Below are positions 47,201 to 62,200 of a DNA stretch of 64,000 bases, piece after piece. Source of the DNA: Watersipora subatra (taxonomy: Eukaryota; Bryozoa; Gymnolaemata; Cheilostomatida; Watersiporidae); NCBI RefSeq assembly GCF_963576615.1, contig NC_088708.1:1550001-1614000 (forward strand), given 5' to 3'. Positions within the stretch are counted from its first letter, which is position 1, and each line of letters starts with the position of its first letter. The notes beneath the pieces were generated by a model. That model made no database searches and was not told where the DNA came from. It saw nothing but the letters and a program-made list of their open reading frames with translations. The position numbers and the translations under genes were made by a program.

Positions 47201-50200
47201 TGCTTTAAACCAAAACTGGTGAAGTTTTGGTTGAACGTGTTGATTTATGGACAAATAATAAGTTAGTAAAGGTACGGCTACACGTAACAAATTTTTCGTT
47301 GGTTTTAACCAAAATCACGAAATGATTGAAACACACAGAATTATTCTGCGCTGCTAGAATCGTGCTAGCGAGCACGATTCCAGCAGCTTTTGCAATTAGT
47401 ATAGTCCAAGAGACGTATAATGACACACAATAAAAGTATAAGTGCAATTCAACATAGTACACACGATGCAACTGCTTAGATTGTGTTATTGTATGTATTT
47501 ATTGTTTGGACGCTATAGCTACAAATTGTTTATTTTTTAATTATATTTCCTTTTTAGCAGCAAAAGTTATGTGGTAGAAAATGTTGCCATCTTTAGTGCA
47601 ATCGAGTCGGTTGCATCTTATTTACTATGGTGAATTTCCGTAATACTTTTCTTGTGTGTCGCATTATATTATCGGGCTATATATATCTTAAAATTTGCTA
47701 GAGTCGTGCTCGCTCACCAACATTAGCGCAACTTAAACATTTACATTGTGTGTTTTATGTTGAATTGCTTTCGTACTTTTATTGTGTGTCACGATACATG
47801 TCTTGGACTATACTAATTGCTAAAGCTGCTAGAATCGTGCTCGCTAATAACTGATTTAACTTGTTAAAAGCGTTTCGTCAACGAACTCGGTGAGCATGCA
47901 CAGCTCAAATAATTCTGTGAATTTCGACCGATTAATTCTGTGCTTTTCGTGATTTCGGCCTGAACTCAGAACAACGAAAAATTTGTTACGTGTAGCCGTA
48001 CCTTTAGTAATCCTACTTACACAATCATCGTCACCTACATTGATAAATGGTCGTCTCGTCTGTCACTTTTTAAATATCCCTGTCGTCGGATCGTCAGAAT
48101 CATCACAAAACATGGGAGGACCCCCGTAGTAGTACATTGTATATAGAGCGTAATAGTACATTGTAGTATACAATACATGTTATATAATACATAGTAGTAC
48201 ATAGTAGTATATAGTACATAGTACTTGTATTGAGTACATTATATATAGTACATTGTACATAGTAATTGTATTTAGTGCATTATATATAGTACATTGGTAC
48301 CTTGGTTATCATACTTTTCCAGTCACAGCTGTGCATCTTTTTATAAAATGCTATATTGAGAGAAGACTAAACAGAATGCTTTTTACTGAGCATATAATAC
48401 ACTAAAGTAAGCATTGCTATACTACTAGACACTACAGATAGATATCTATTACAAGTTCTTACATCCACACTTTTAAAGGCAGCTAATCATACAATGTAAC
48501 CAAATGTACATTTAGACTGCATCGTTTAAACTGATAGCTAAAAGCTAAGTAAACGCTATTCTTCAGAATGGTTGTATCTACTATATATATATAAATCTCA
48601 GTGTTTGTTTTTCATCTGTCGTTCATTTGTCCAGTTGTAGCAATCACATTTTAGCAACGAAAAATCATTTTCGTAGTGGATTTGAACTCACAACATTGAA
48701 ATCACAAGTCTACAAACAATGGCTAAGCCGTTCTTATCACTTTCGTCGCTCGTACCATATACTGTATACGTACCATATACTGTATATATACCATATACTG
48801 TATATATACCATATACTGTATATATACCATATACTGTATATCCATTTCATGAAATTTGCATTTCCTGATTGCGTACGCCAAATCTGCACTTTTCATTAAA
48901 CGGTGCGACCTCGGGTTACGATGACCCTGTTATACGATTTTTTTCACCTTACAAAGTGAAACACGATGTTTTTCGTCCTCACCATTTGAGAATGAAATTT
49001 TTTCCAACTTTTTTCCACCATACGAGATCAACAAAAAATTCTTTCAAAATTAAAAATTGGTGGTCGATTTTGCCTTACGATGCCAACAATGAAATGAAAT
49101 AAAATCATATAATTGTATTCCAAATAATTCTTCGTTGTAATCATAGCCAAACAGACGTTATTATCCCTTGCAAATTATTTCACATTAATATTTAAACTCA
49201 TTTACGGTTGTTTAATTTTTTCTCTTAACTTGTTTCAACTGCAAAACAATTTTTTCATGACATGAACTTTAAGTTACAGTTGTTTGAAAAATTTTGAAAA
49301 GCTTTACAGTTGTTTTCTTTTTGTTTCTTTATTTATTTAAACTGCACCAAACACTTTTCTCATGATATGATGTTTAAAAGTTAAATTGATGTAGTCTAAA
49401 TAAATTAAGAGAAAAACTAAACAACTGTAAAAGTGTTTAAATGTAAAATAATTGGCAAGTATTAGCTAGGTAAAGTATTATTTATTACAATAATAAGCGA
49501 ATTGCTTCTGATACAATTAAAACAAACTGAAAAAATCCCTGTTTAAATAGTAAAAGTAGCTATGTTTGTTCTAAAATGCGGTTGGTTAAATCCCAAAATA
49601 ACAATACTTAACAGCAGCATATCAGAGACTTTATAAAGCTATAATATCTACTTACCAATAGAGGAAGACTAGAAATTAATCCAAGTGATAATAGCAGTGA
49701 TTCAAAAATTAGCAATGTTTATACTTCAAACACTATATGCAAATTACGTTTACAAAAACCTGACAAATCTATATAAACCTTAAAGTTTGTGCGTGATTCG
49801 ATTTGTCCAGCTGTAGCTATTAAAATCTTGGAATGAAGAATCTGTGCTGCGGAAGATTTGATCTCGGAACCTCTCATTCACCAGATGGTGTGCTAACCCA
49901 TTGAGCTACGTGAGATTGATGGATTTATTGGGCGATATATGTCACTATCTGGGTGAAAATACCCATACTGCTCTGCGTATCCCCTAACATTAGTTTGCTC
50001 ATATACGATAAAATAGCTATGAAATAAAATAGCGATAAAATGACTACATAGCGATAAAATCGCTATGAGGTCAACAAATATTCACATAGGTAACTTTTTC
50101 TCAATCTTTTAACCCGAGTGTCTCTTAAACCGAAAACAGTAAGCACTATCGGAAGGGGTGACACTACGTCCGCGCTACTAATCATTGAGCATGTTCCTCG

Positions 50201-53200
50201 CCTCAACGGACCAACTATGCTACTTTGTAAAAAGCATAAATTCCTTGAACTTTTCTTCAAGCAACACAATCAATGGGCGTCCTAGTCACCTGTTCAAAGA
50301 CATCATCAAATAGCTCGAGATTATTCCATGTGCAGGCATTTTTTTGGTCTTTAGCTAACCGAAGTAAACTTTCTCAGAAAACTTATCTAATTTAAGATCT
50401 AAAGCAAAATGTTTTTTCATTATCATTTTTATTTGATTAATGATGAATCGTCATGGACCAATTGATAGTTACTTCAAAGGTGGGTGAGAGTATGTGATGA
50501 TTGATTTACCTTACTAACATTCTACATACTAACTATCTACCTTTTGCAGTGGAAACTTATAAATCCCTTACTTATCATGACCTGAACTAGAAATGATAGC
50601 TGATCACAGCCCTGCCACTAAAAATGATAGAATTATGGCAAATAAATGGTAGGATCATTTACCTTCATTGTGATGCCAACTTGAATCCCTCAGTTTATTT
50701 AAAGGTGTACCCCAAATAGCTCTCAAGTGGAAGGGGTAGCATTTTCACATCAGGTGCAAAGGCTATTATGAAACCTCAATTAATCACAAAGCTTTTTCCA
50801 GAATATCTGATGAGGAGTGTACGTGTATCACACATCTCCAAATATTTAATATCATGCAAGGCAATGCTTGTAAATTAATGTATTATGTATCACTGACCTA
50901 CTCATAACCTAAACTATGCTAATACTACATAAAACCTAAGCTTTATCTTAGATGATTAGGAATGATGGAAGTCTGAGGCCATTAAATTTAACTTTAAGTC
51001 CCGCTGGTTTCTTAGCTATTTGGGGCACACCTTTAATGGGTGATATTATTGAGATTTGAGGTGATCTCTGTTTGCTTGGTTTCCTTTTGTGTCTATGTTA
51101 AAAGATGAGGCTGTATGTGCTTGCTTAAAAATTAAAGCACATAAATTACATAATTTTTTTATTATATATTTCAATACATCAGAGTCTTGGCTTTCAAATG
51201 AGCCTATCTTCAATACACAAAGAATAATAGAACTATGAAAAATGGGGTATCAAAAGTACATCCTGCAAAAAAACACTTGGTTCAGGTACTCAAAATGTGA
51301 CGTCCTAATTCTCATTTAGCCTTAGGTTAGGCCTTATTTAGCCTTTAGCCTTCTGCCATTGAGGCTGCGTTTTTCTGTGACAATCGGTGCTGTTAAACCC
51401 GGAGAGCGCTAATAATAAACTAAGATTCTAGATAATCAACAATGCCCGTGATCGTGCTAACGCCCGACCAATACAAACACATGTTCTGGGTGGACGAGTA
51501 TAACTGGAGTGGCTCAGAACCTGGTCACGTGACGAGAAATTTTCTGTTTTTGTCACATGTATTGCACATGCCCAGTTGCATTTAATCATGTATCATGATT
51601 AATATTAGACACTGGCCACAATGCTATATTCTATCACAGCAATATTGCAATAACCTTGCAATAATATTGGGTTAATTAGTTATGCTTCAATAAATGTACT
51701 GTCGTTGATAAAGGTAATGAAATCACATCGATTAAATTATAACCTGCGGTTGCGTGGCCCTAGGACTGAATGTCAATTGCACTTTCGCGAGATCACGCAA
51801 TGCTTGAAATTAATTAGTCTCAGTCGTCACCCTCAACACAGCATTAAAAATAAAGAGCTAGTGCATAATATCATCAGGAAAATATAGTATGGTTCTTGGA
51901 GTCTGAGATAATGTACTTATCATAGAAGTAATATGTACATGGAGAACTAATGACACTGATTCCTTTGTCATCTTCATTCGTTCTCTGGAGTTGTCCTACC
52001 TTCGCTTGCTACTAGCGTCATTATCGTCATTATCGTAGTTGATAAATAAGCGGTAAGAGCACACAACAACGAATATGAGAATTGTGACGTCACAATTTTC
52101 GAGACTATGCCAGTAAACTTTTTCGCGGTAGAGCTCTGGGGAAATCCTATAAACACCAACCAATGTCTGTCTCACCATGGCAAACAATAGCTCATTCGAA
52201 AGCCAAGACTCTGATGTATTGAAATATACAATAAAAAAATTATGTAATTTATGTGCTTTAAACCATTCTCATTTTTCCTGAGTAGTTGATTTTCTTGGGA
52301 AAACTTGAAATTTCCCTTCTATTTTTTTGTTGCACTGATGGTTTCTTCCAAGCTCATTTTATTTCCATTTTAATGAATATATCTGTGAAGTTAAGCACTC
52401 AAGATGAATTTACTGTGTAATAAAATAATACCAATTATACCATAGCAAAATATTTGTTCTCTCACTGAAAAGCTGTGGAAATTGGGTATAAGACAGACAG
52501 GCCTGTATTCACTGGTTGCAAGTTGGGGCGGCTAATGTTAGGCGACTAGTTATGAACACCTGGGGGTGTTGGGGGGGGCAGTGTAAGCCCCAAACAGGTT
52601 TTTCTTATGTAGGGCCTCGTGTGAAGTTTTAAAAATTTTTATCGGAAAGTATCAACATTTTTCTATTTTTTGAGATTTGTTTTGTTTTAGGTGATGTGAC
52701 TGACGAAACTTTTTAAAATTAAAATAGGCAAATCTTGACCGCAGTTGGAACACTCAGAAAAAGACATGTTTTTCTTTTGAGCAATTTAAGAAAGATCAAT
52801 TTTGCCGATTTTATTTTAGTTGTTTGGCAAAACTTGATATTTTGCAAACTTTTATAAAGGTTGTTAACAAGAATATTTTGCCACTGATGATGACAATAAT
52901 GACGCCTAAGAACTACTAAAAGTTGATGTTTGTCTCTATGGCTTCGAATAAAGTGATATTCTACAGCGATAAAAACCGTCTCTATAGCCGTTGGGCAAAT
53001 AACTTACTTCAAACACTTAACTTACTTACTTTAACTTATTACAGTACTTCAAACACTGCGTGCAACATCCGGAATTCCGCTAGTAGAATTATATAAGTGT
53101 ATAACTTGTATAACTTTATATACATAAGATAAAATTATACAAAAAATACAATTATAACTTTATCCCATAGTACAGTAAAATAGTATAGTACAGTCATACC

Positions 53201-56200
53201 TCGACATACGAGCTTAATGCCTTCTAGGATTGAACTCATATGTTAATTTACTCGCATCTCAAGGAACTATTTTTTATATGAAGTAGCTAAACACACATTA
53301 ACCCAATACCATATTATGGAGAACCACCTAAAGGGAATATTACAATGGAAAAAGTGTTTGTTGTTATAATTCAGCACCTACACTAACAAAGTAACAAATA
53401 CTAATTTGATGGTTATTATCTGCAATAAAATGGAGCATCACTATGTACACTATTGAATGGAGTTTTTACCTTCGAGACAGATGTTTTGAATAATGGCTGT
53501 CTGAGAGAGACTTGAGAGCAACATCTTCAGTACACTAAACTTTTTTGACCCGTTTTCGTAATAGAAACTTTGAATTTAATTTGAAGGAATTTAGCTGACT
53601 AAATACACACTTGAAGTTAAGTTTTATTCTTTTACTAAACTTACCTTAATTTTATTGTCATATTTATAGTGACCTCGCATTCACTATAACTTTATTTATA
53701 GTGACCTCGCATTCGCTATAACTTTATTTATAGTGACCTCGCATTCGCTATAACTTTATTTATAGTGACCTCGCATTCACTATAACTTTTAGCGAACATT
53801 TTAAAAACTTGTTTTAAACTGATTCAAGGAGAAAGACCGAGCGATCTGTTCTCGAAGGGAGCTTCTCGCGTACTTGGCCATAGACTGAGACATACGGACT
53901 GGACATACGGACAGCTATAGCTGGACATACGGACAGCTATAGCTGGACATACGGACAGCTATAGCTGGACATACGGACAGCTATAGCTGGACATACGGAC
54001 AGCTATAGCTGGACATACGGACAGCTATAGCTGGACATACGGACAGCTATAGCTGGACATACGGACAGCTATAGCTGGACATACGGACAGCTATAGCTGG
54101 ACATACGGATAGCTATAGCTGGACATTCGGACAGCTATAGCTGGACATACAGACAGCTATAGCTGGACATACGGATGACAGAAAACAAAAACTAAACACT
54201 GAGATTTATACATAGAGATATAAAATCTATATATATTATATTTATCTTTTAACAGAGAAATTTAGAAAATGCTATGACAAGGCGCCCTAGGTCAAAATGG
54301 CAAAAAGTTTTGAGAAACTTTCAAAACAACTGGAGCGACCGGAACATCGCTGAACTATGGTTGGACATGCTGAGATTCTATAGCCTTGAGTTTGAATTTG
54401 AGAAGAAGTGCGTAGGCATTATTACTATTGGAGTAACCAAAAGGGACACCAAAACTTGGCAACGATCAAAAAGGATAGCGATAGAAGGTGACTACAGGTT
54501 ATTTTTAGCCATAAATGGTTTTGTAAGTTAAATCAGGATGAGCATTTAAGACTAAATAAAAAGATAAACTGGCAGGTAGTGAACAATAAGTTCACTACCC
54601 TAGTTATCTGCGACTGGCCGCATTGATAGTGCTCTCTAGTATCAGCTATATATCTGTGACTAGCAGCATTGATAGTGCTCTCTAGTATCAGCTATATATC
54701 TGTGACTAGCAGCATTGATAGTGCTCTCTAGTATCAGCTATACATGTATATCTGTGACTAGCAGCATTGATAGTGCTCTCTAGTATCAGCTGTATATCTG
54801 TGACTAGCAGCATTGATAGTGCTCTCTAGTATCAGCTATATATCTGTGACTAGCAGCATTGATAGTGCTCTCTAGTATCAGCTATATATCTGTGACTAGC
54901 AGCATTGATAGTGCTCTCTAGTATCAGCTATATATCTGTGACTAGCAGCATTGATAGTGCTCTCTAGTATCAGCTATATATCTGTGACTAGCAGCATTGA
55001 TAGTGCTCTCTAGTATCAGCTATATATCTGTGACTGGCCGCATTGATAGTGTTCTCTAGTATCAGCTATATATCTGTGACTAGCAGCATTGATAGTGCTC
55101 TCTAGTATCAGCTATATATCTGTGACTAGCAGCATTGATAGTGCTCTCTAGTATCAGCTATATATCTGTGACTAGCAGCATTGATAGTGCTCTCTAGTAT
55201 CAGCTATATATCTGTGACTAGCAGCATTGATAGTGCTCTCTAGTATCAGCTATATATCTGTGACTAGCAGCATTGATAGTGCTCTCTAGTATCAGCTGTA
55301 TATCTGTGACTAGCAGCATTGATAGTGCTCTCTCGTATCAGCTTTATATCTGTGACTAGCAGCATTGATAGTGCTCTCTAGTATCAGCTGTATATCTGAT
55401 ACACACTGTACTATCAGCTATACATATGATACACAATATCCTATCAGCTGTATATCTGATACACACTGTTCTATCAGCTGTATATCTGATACACACTGTC
55501 CTATCAGCTTTATATATGATACACACTGTTCTATCAGCTGTATGTCTAATACACACTGTCCTATCGTCTGTACATATGATACCCACTGTCTTATCAGCTG
55601 TATGTCTGATACACACTGTCCTATCAGCTTTATATATGAGACACACTGTTCTATCAGTTGTATGTCTGATACACACTGTCCTATCAGCTGTACATATGAT
55701 ACACACTATCCTATCAGCTGTATATCTGATACACACTGTCCTATCAGCTGTATATCTGATAATCACTGTCCTATCAGCTGTATATCTGACCCACACTGTC
55801 TTACCAGCTGTGTATCTGATGCTCACTGTCCTATAAGTTGTATATCTTACACCCATGGGATATCAGTAGGTATGTAAGAGACTTACGTTGGGCGGTTTTA
55901 TGATGAACACCTGTAACGATCAACAACACTATGGTATGCAGTTATAGTATAAAGTTTATAATGGTTACTCACAGTGAATTAACCAATAAACAGACGTGTT
56001 TTTCTTTCAAAAATTGCAAGTTTTTAATTATTTGTGTTATTGCAATCCTAATTTTTTGCCCATTTTCTATTAAAGTAGTCAATTTTAAGAGGAAATTGAT
56101 GAGCTCTTAGCATTAATTTTATGGCGCCATTTGTGTATCCTAATAACTTCTGTTGAAAAATCACACAATGCATATCACTGTTGTGAATTGGTGAGCTGGG

Positions 56201-59200
56201 TACAAAAATACATAGATTGTGACAGACTGTGACAATGAAATGTGATAGAATGAAAATTATGATGGTTTTAATGTATAATGTTAATGATAATACAATACAA
56301 AGACCCTAACTCTATCAGAATAGTGCTGATGCCTGACTCCCTATTTCAAAATGACATGAATGCTATAGCAAGATTTTTGAGTTCTCAGCAAACTCCACAC
56401 AATGCATCTGACAATTTGGGGATGTAATCCAGCTTCATTTTCAACTTTCAAACACCATTGATTGTGGTGAGAACTTCGGGCAATGTGCAGTAACAGTGAA
56501 CTTGCAGTGAAAATGCTTGAAAAGTCAACAGCGTCAGTTGATTTACGGTATTGAGTATCAACCCCATACTAATACGCAGTATGTGTGTATTGGTGGGTCT
56601 TGGAAGTAATGAAAATAAATGCACAAAAGATTGCAGTGAGAAGCTTGCAGTAGGAGCGCACTTGCAGTATTTTAAATGTTTACTGCAAACTAGAAGGTTG
56701 TAATGAACAGCACAATTGCTGTGTACTGCATTGCAATAACCCAGTGCAGTTCTAATGCATCATAACACTGGCAGATGAAGGCTTCTCAGTTTTGGACAGT
56801 AGTCTCAATTTTAGCATAATGATTTTTATTACGGGCGTTGTAATGTTGCACATAACTACAGTAGAAAACTGATGAAATGTAGTTATCTCTTGAATCATCT
56901 AATACCATTCTCGAGCTATACAGCTTTTACCTTGAGTAAAGGTTTTTATGACCATATAAGTACAGTTTCGTTTTCTGTCTGTTTGCTCATCTTATTCATC
57001 TGCCCTAGCTAAGCTTGTGTCAAATATGATCAATTCATGTTCGTTTTTATTAAATTACCAAACTGTTCAAACATTATATTAAATTTATGTTTTTATTCAT
57101 AGATAACTTGGAGGTTCAGTCTTAAAACTTCAATAAAGCACATGATAGCAAGAGAATTAAGCTCTCCGAAAAGTGCCCTAACACGCAACAATCTTTAACT
57201 GCTTTATTTTAGAACCTGGCTCTCCTGAGAGGAATCTTGCTCAGATGGTAAGCAATCAACAGGTTTTAGATTATGTGATTGACTCTATCAGATTCTGTTA
57301 TCTCCACTTTGGTGTCTATGAGGGCAGAGGTCGTCGGCACCGCTTCAGTTTCAGTATTGGCCAGGTAACTAAAACCATTCAAATCAGACTCAACTGGCTT
57401 GTTTTAAACATACATCCTTAATTAAGCTGACTTTCTTTCAACATACAGAGTTGCCATAATGTCAAGAGATTTTTCATTTCTCTACTGTAACTGAGACTGG
57501 CATTGACAAACATGTAAAAACTGATTTAAAACTATTGCAAGTTGTGCCTGTACTTTGAATGAAGGAAATGAAGAAGAAATTTCCCATATTTTGTCGCAAT
57601 TGCCACGCACCAGACCACACAGCAATGCAGTGTCCCACAAGTGTGTTGCCAGAGTGTCAGAAGCTGCCTGTTCTTAACCACATAGACAAGAAGCTGCTAA
57701 ATGATCTCTTAGTAAATGTCAAAGGTAAATATGATAGTTACTTTAGCTGTGCGCCAAAAAGTTCTGCAATTGCTTTAATCTTGTTAAGCTACGTTATACA
57801 TGTAATAGCGTGATGAATAATTTGAGAATAATTAAAAGACATAATGTAATAAATGCTGATACTAACTACAAAGAATGACAACTACTAGCCTGTTGGTTTT
57901 TATCATGCTAAAAGCGGAGGAAGATCAGAAGCCTTTTCTTCAAATTAAGGAAATAGTTCTTCTTGGAAGATATTTCTCTTAACCTCCAATTCCAACAATT
58001 ACATATACCGAAAGATTTTCTCTTTTAAATAATTGGAAGTTCAACTGAGGTGAAAACAAAAGTGCATACAGCTGATGAAATGCACCTCATCGTCATACTC
58101 GCTTCATGTGTCTAACATCGCTTTCGTCATCTTGTTTGTACAAGCAATGCAACTTTGCCCCGCTCTGTCTCTGAATGACCTGTAACACAAAAAGTCAATT
58201 ATGCAGTTACATGTACTTAATTGGTCATGGAGAGAAAATATGACATTTGTTTCATTAAATATGGTCGTTCGAATAAAGTCAACTACTGCAAAGTTATGGG
58301 CAAGTATGAAATTACCAACCGGTCTAGGGTTATGAGTAGATAGTGCATTATAGGGCATTAGAATTTTAGTACAAATTTAACCATGTGAGGTGCAAGGACG
58401 AGATTAAGGGTAGAGCAGGTGAATGAATAATGACAGGGGCAGAGTTTGTCCTGGTGCATAACTAGAGTAAGTGCATAGTCAAGGCAGAGGAGGTGAAAAA
58501 AGAATTGGTGCAAGTAAGGGTCCAGGGAAAGTATAAAGTGTAGGTATTTAGTGCCAAGTAAGGGTCTAGGGAGAGTATAAAGTGTAGGTATTTAGTGCCA
58601 AGTAAGGGTCTAAGGGCAAGTATAAAATGTAAGTATTTAGTGCCAAGTAAAGGTTTAGAAAAGTATAAAGTGTAGGTATAAAGTCCATGGAATGAGCAGG
58701 AATACAGAAAGTTGTCAAAATAAAGTATTATGCACTAGCTAGATTAATGGTTTTAGAGTAGGTAGGTGGTTGTCTATAACAGCCCTATGGCCATATGTAA
58801 AGTTACAAACAATGATTATTTTAGAGGTTGGTGTAGGATGACTAGCGTGGGCACCGTTAAAGGCAGGGTCATAGTTTGTAGACACGCCCCCCCCCCCCCG
58901 ATCTACCAATCTTTGCTAAAACCCAACTTCATTCAGCAGTTGATCAAGTTTTAATAACTGGGTTAAGGAAACTGCTGTGTTCCCTTTACTAGTCCTCTAG
59001 AAAACAAACCACTGTGTGTAAGGCAATAAGAGAAATATATTTCACAATATAAAAAATTCAAAATGTGCGCGAGCAGTGAACAGCATGCAAGAGACTGCCA
59101 GGGATCTCTGCTCATCATCGCTTCAGGCATTCCTTTTAAGTATTTTCGTCATCGATTGGCTCCGCTTCATTGGCAGACGACCTTAAGCCGACCGGAAGTC

Positions 59201-62200
59201 CCATTGGCGCTGATGTATCTTGCCGAGCCGGGGCTTGTCCCGGTCAGGACATCAGTCACCTCGATGTCAGCTACCCAGCTGACCCTGGCCTCAGCAATTT
59301 TCTACCACAGTTGAATAATTACTTGATTCTTTTTGTTACAGAAAATGTGTGTCTGCTTATACACATACACAATAAACTTCTGAATTTATTTGATTTTGTA
59401 ATAACAGCAAATGAAAGCATTACACTGCATTTCTAGCTTTTCATTAATTTTAATAGTTTTTATCATTGTAACTGGAAACCGCAGCATGTATTATTTGCAT
59501 CCTCTCTCAACAAGAAAGTTGTTAGCTGAAGTTATCAGCTGCACTATGTTGCTCAGGTATTAATTAATGTCATTCTTCAGTATCAGAATTCAATAAATGT
59601 TTCTATTAAATTGATAAAAACTTTTAGTTGATATGTGTCAGTGTGGTAACCTAAGATACTACTACTATGGCTACTAGTAGATTAGTAGAAAGTGTGTTTT
59701 AGAGGTTTTATTTGAGGAAAGTTTGTCTGATACTCATCCACTTGTTTACCCTCCATATCAGTGCTGATACAGATATCCAATTGTTTACCCTCCATATCAG
59801 TGCTGATACAGATATCCAATTGTTTACCCTCTATATCAATGCTGCTACAGATATCGACACTAGAATTGGGGGCAGTTCTAATCAGTAGAAATAAATAAAG
59901 GAATAAAGGCATGGGTATAACTGGACTGAGACGGGTAGCTAGGTGAGTGTAGTATAGCGACAAATATTGGGTTGAGTGTGGGCGTTTGGTTAACAACAGG
60001 TGGGTAGCTAGAGGTAGGTGGGTAGCTAGAGGTAGGTGGGTAGCTAGAGGTAGGTGGGTAGCTAGAGGTAGGTGGGTAGCTAGAGGTAGGTGGGTAGCTA
60101 GAGGTAGGTGGGTAGCTAGAGGTAGGTGGGTAGCTAGAGGTAGGTGGGTAGCTAGAGGTAGGTGAGTAGCTAGAGGTAGGTGGGTAGCTAGAGGTAGGTG
60201 GGTAGCTAGAGGTAGGTGGGTAGCTAGAGGTAGGTGGGTAGCTAGAGGTAGGTGGGTAGCTAGAGGCTAGGGTAGGATACTAATAAAAAGAATGAGTATT
60301 GAAATTCTGATTATTATGATTCCATGATAAGATGGTCACATGATAAGATAGTCATACGATAAGATAATCATATGAGAAGATTGTCATATGATAAGATGAC
60401 TATATTATAAAAATGGTCACATGATAAGATGATCATATGATGAAATGGTCACATGATAAGATAGTCATGTGATGAGATAGTCATATCACAAGACGGTCAT
60501 ATTGTAAGAGGGTTACATGATGGGCCCCAGTGGTCAACATCGGTTACCAAACAGACATTTTCCGCTTATATTCACTTCACAGTACATATTAGGTATCGTT
60601 ATTGACTGCTTGTACTAAAATCCTCACAGCTGTCATCAGTTTACAACAAGTTGCCAAATAGTGATCCGATACATATGGTAAGTTAAGGGATGTAAATAAT
60701 GATCCAATACATATGATAAGTTAAGGGGTATAAATAGTGATCCAATACATATGATAAGTTAAGGGGTAAAAATAGTGATCCAATACATATGATAAGTTAA
60801 AGGATGTAAACAGTGATCCAATACATATGATAAGTTAAAGGATGTAAACAGTGATCCAATACATATGATAAGTTAAAGGGTATAAACAGTGATCCAATAC
60901 ATATGATAAGTAAAAGGGTGTAAATAGTGATCCAATACATATGATAAGTTAAAGGGTATAAATAGTGATCCAATACATATGATAAGTTAAGGGGTATAAA
61001 TAGTGATCCAATACATATGATAAGTTAAGGGGTATAAATAGTGATCCAATACATATGATAAGTTAAGGGGTATAAATAGTGATCCAATACATATGATAAG
61101 TTAAGGGGTGTAAATAGTGATCCAATACATATGATAAGTTAAGGGGTGTAAATAGTGATCCAATACATATGATAAGTTAAGGGGTGTAAATAGTGATTCA
61201 ATACATATGATAAGTTAAGGGGTGTAAATAGTGATCCAATACATATGATAAGTTAAGGGGTGTAAATAATGATCCAATACATATGATAAGTTAAGGGGTG
61301 TAAATAGTGATCCAATACATATGATAAGTTAAAGAATGTAAACAGTGATCCAATACATATGATAAGTTAAAGGATGTAAACAGTGATCCAATACATATGA
61401 TAAGTTAAGGGGTATAAACAGTGATCCAATACATATGATAAGTAAAAGGGTGTAAATAGTGATCCAATACATATGATAAGTTAAAGGGTATAAATAGTGA
61501 TCCAATACATATGATAAGTTAAGGGGTATAAATAGTGATCCAATACATATGATAAGTTAAGGGGTATAAATAGTGATCCAATACATATGATAAGTTAAGG
61601 GGTGTAAATAGTGATCCAATACATATGATAAGTTAAGGGGTGTAAATAGTGATCCAATACATATGATAAGTTAAGGGGTATAAATAGTGATCCAATACAT
61701 ATGATAAGTTAAGGGGTATAAATAGTGATCCGATACATATGATAAGTTAAGGGGTGTAAATAGTGATTCAATACATATGATAAGTTAAGGGGTGTAAATA
61801 GTGATCCAATACATATGATAAGTTAAGGGGTATAAATAGTGATCCAATACATATGATAAGTTAAGGGGTGTAAATAGTGATCCAATACATATGATAAGTT
61901 AAGGGGTATAAATAGTGATCCAATACATATGATAAGTTAAGGGGTATAAATAGTGATCCAATACATATGATAAGTTAAGGGGTGTAAATAATGATCCAAT
62001 ACATATGATAAGTTAAGGGGTGTAAATAGTGATCCAATACATATGATAAGTTAAGGGGTATAAATAGTGATCCAATACATATGATAAGTTAAGGGGTATA
62101 AATAGTGATCCAATACATATGATAAGTTAAGGGGTGTAAATAGTGATCCAATACATATGGTAAGTTAAGGGGTGTAAATAGTGATTCAATACATATGATA

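Noticed and set aside
49848-49925. Functional tRNA gene on the minus strand
   Set aside because: Box A is good but the acceptor stem does not pair and box B is diverged; the flanks match another copy, so it is a SINE.
53191-53300. Start of a Tc1/pogo-type element (TA then cagtcatacctcgacatac)
   Set aside because: The terminus looks right and is preceded by TA, but no matching inverted end was found, so no element is called.
55356-55877. Frames of about 170 codons on both strands (tyrosine- and cysteine-rich repeats)
   Set aside because: 30-bp minisatellite artefact, intronic.
59063-59436. Overlapping frames in a GC-richer patch as a TUT exon
   Set aside because: The frame does not join in phase with exons 9 and 10, which already splice directly to each other, and no domain is seen.
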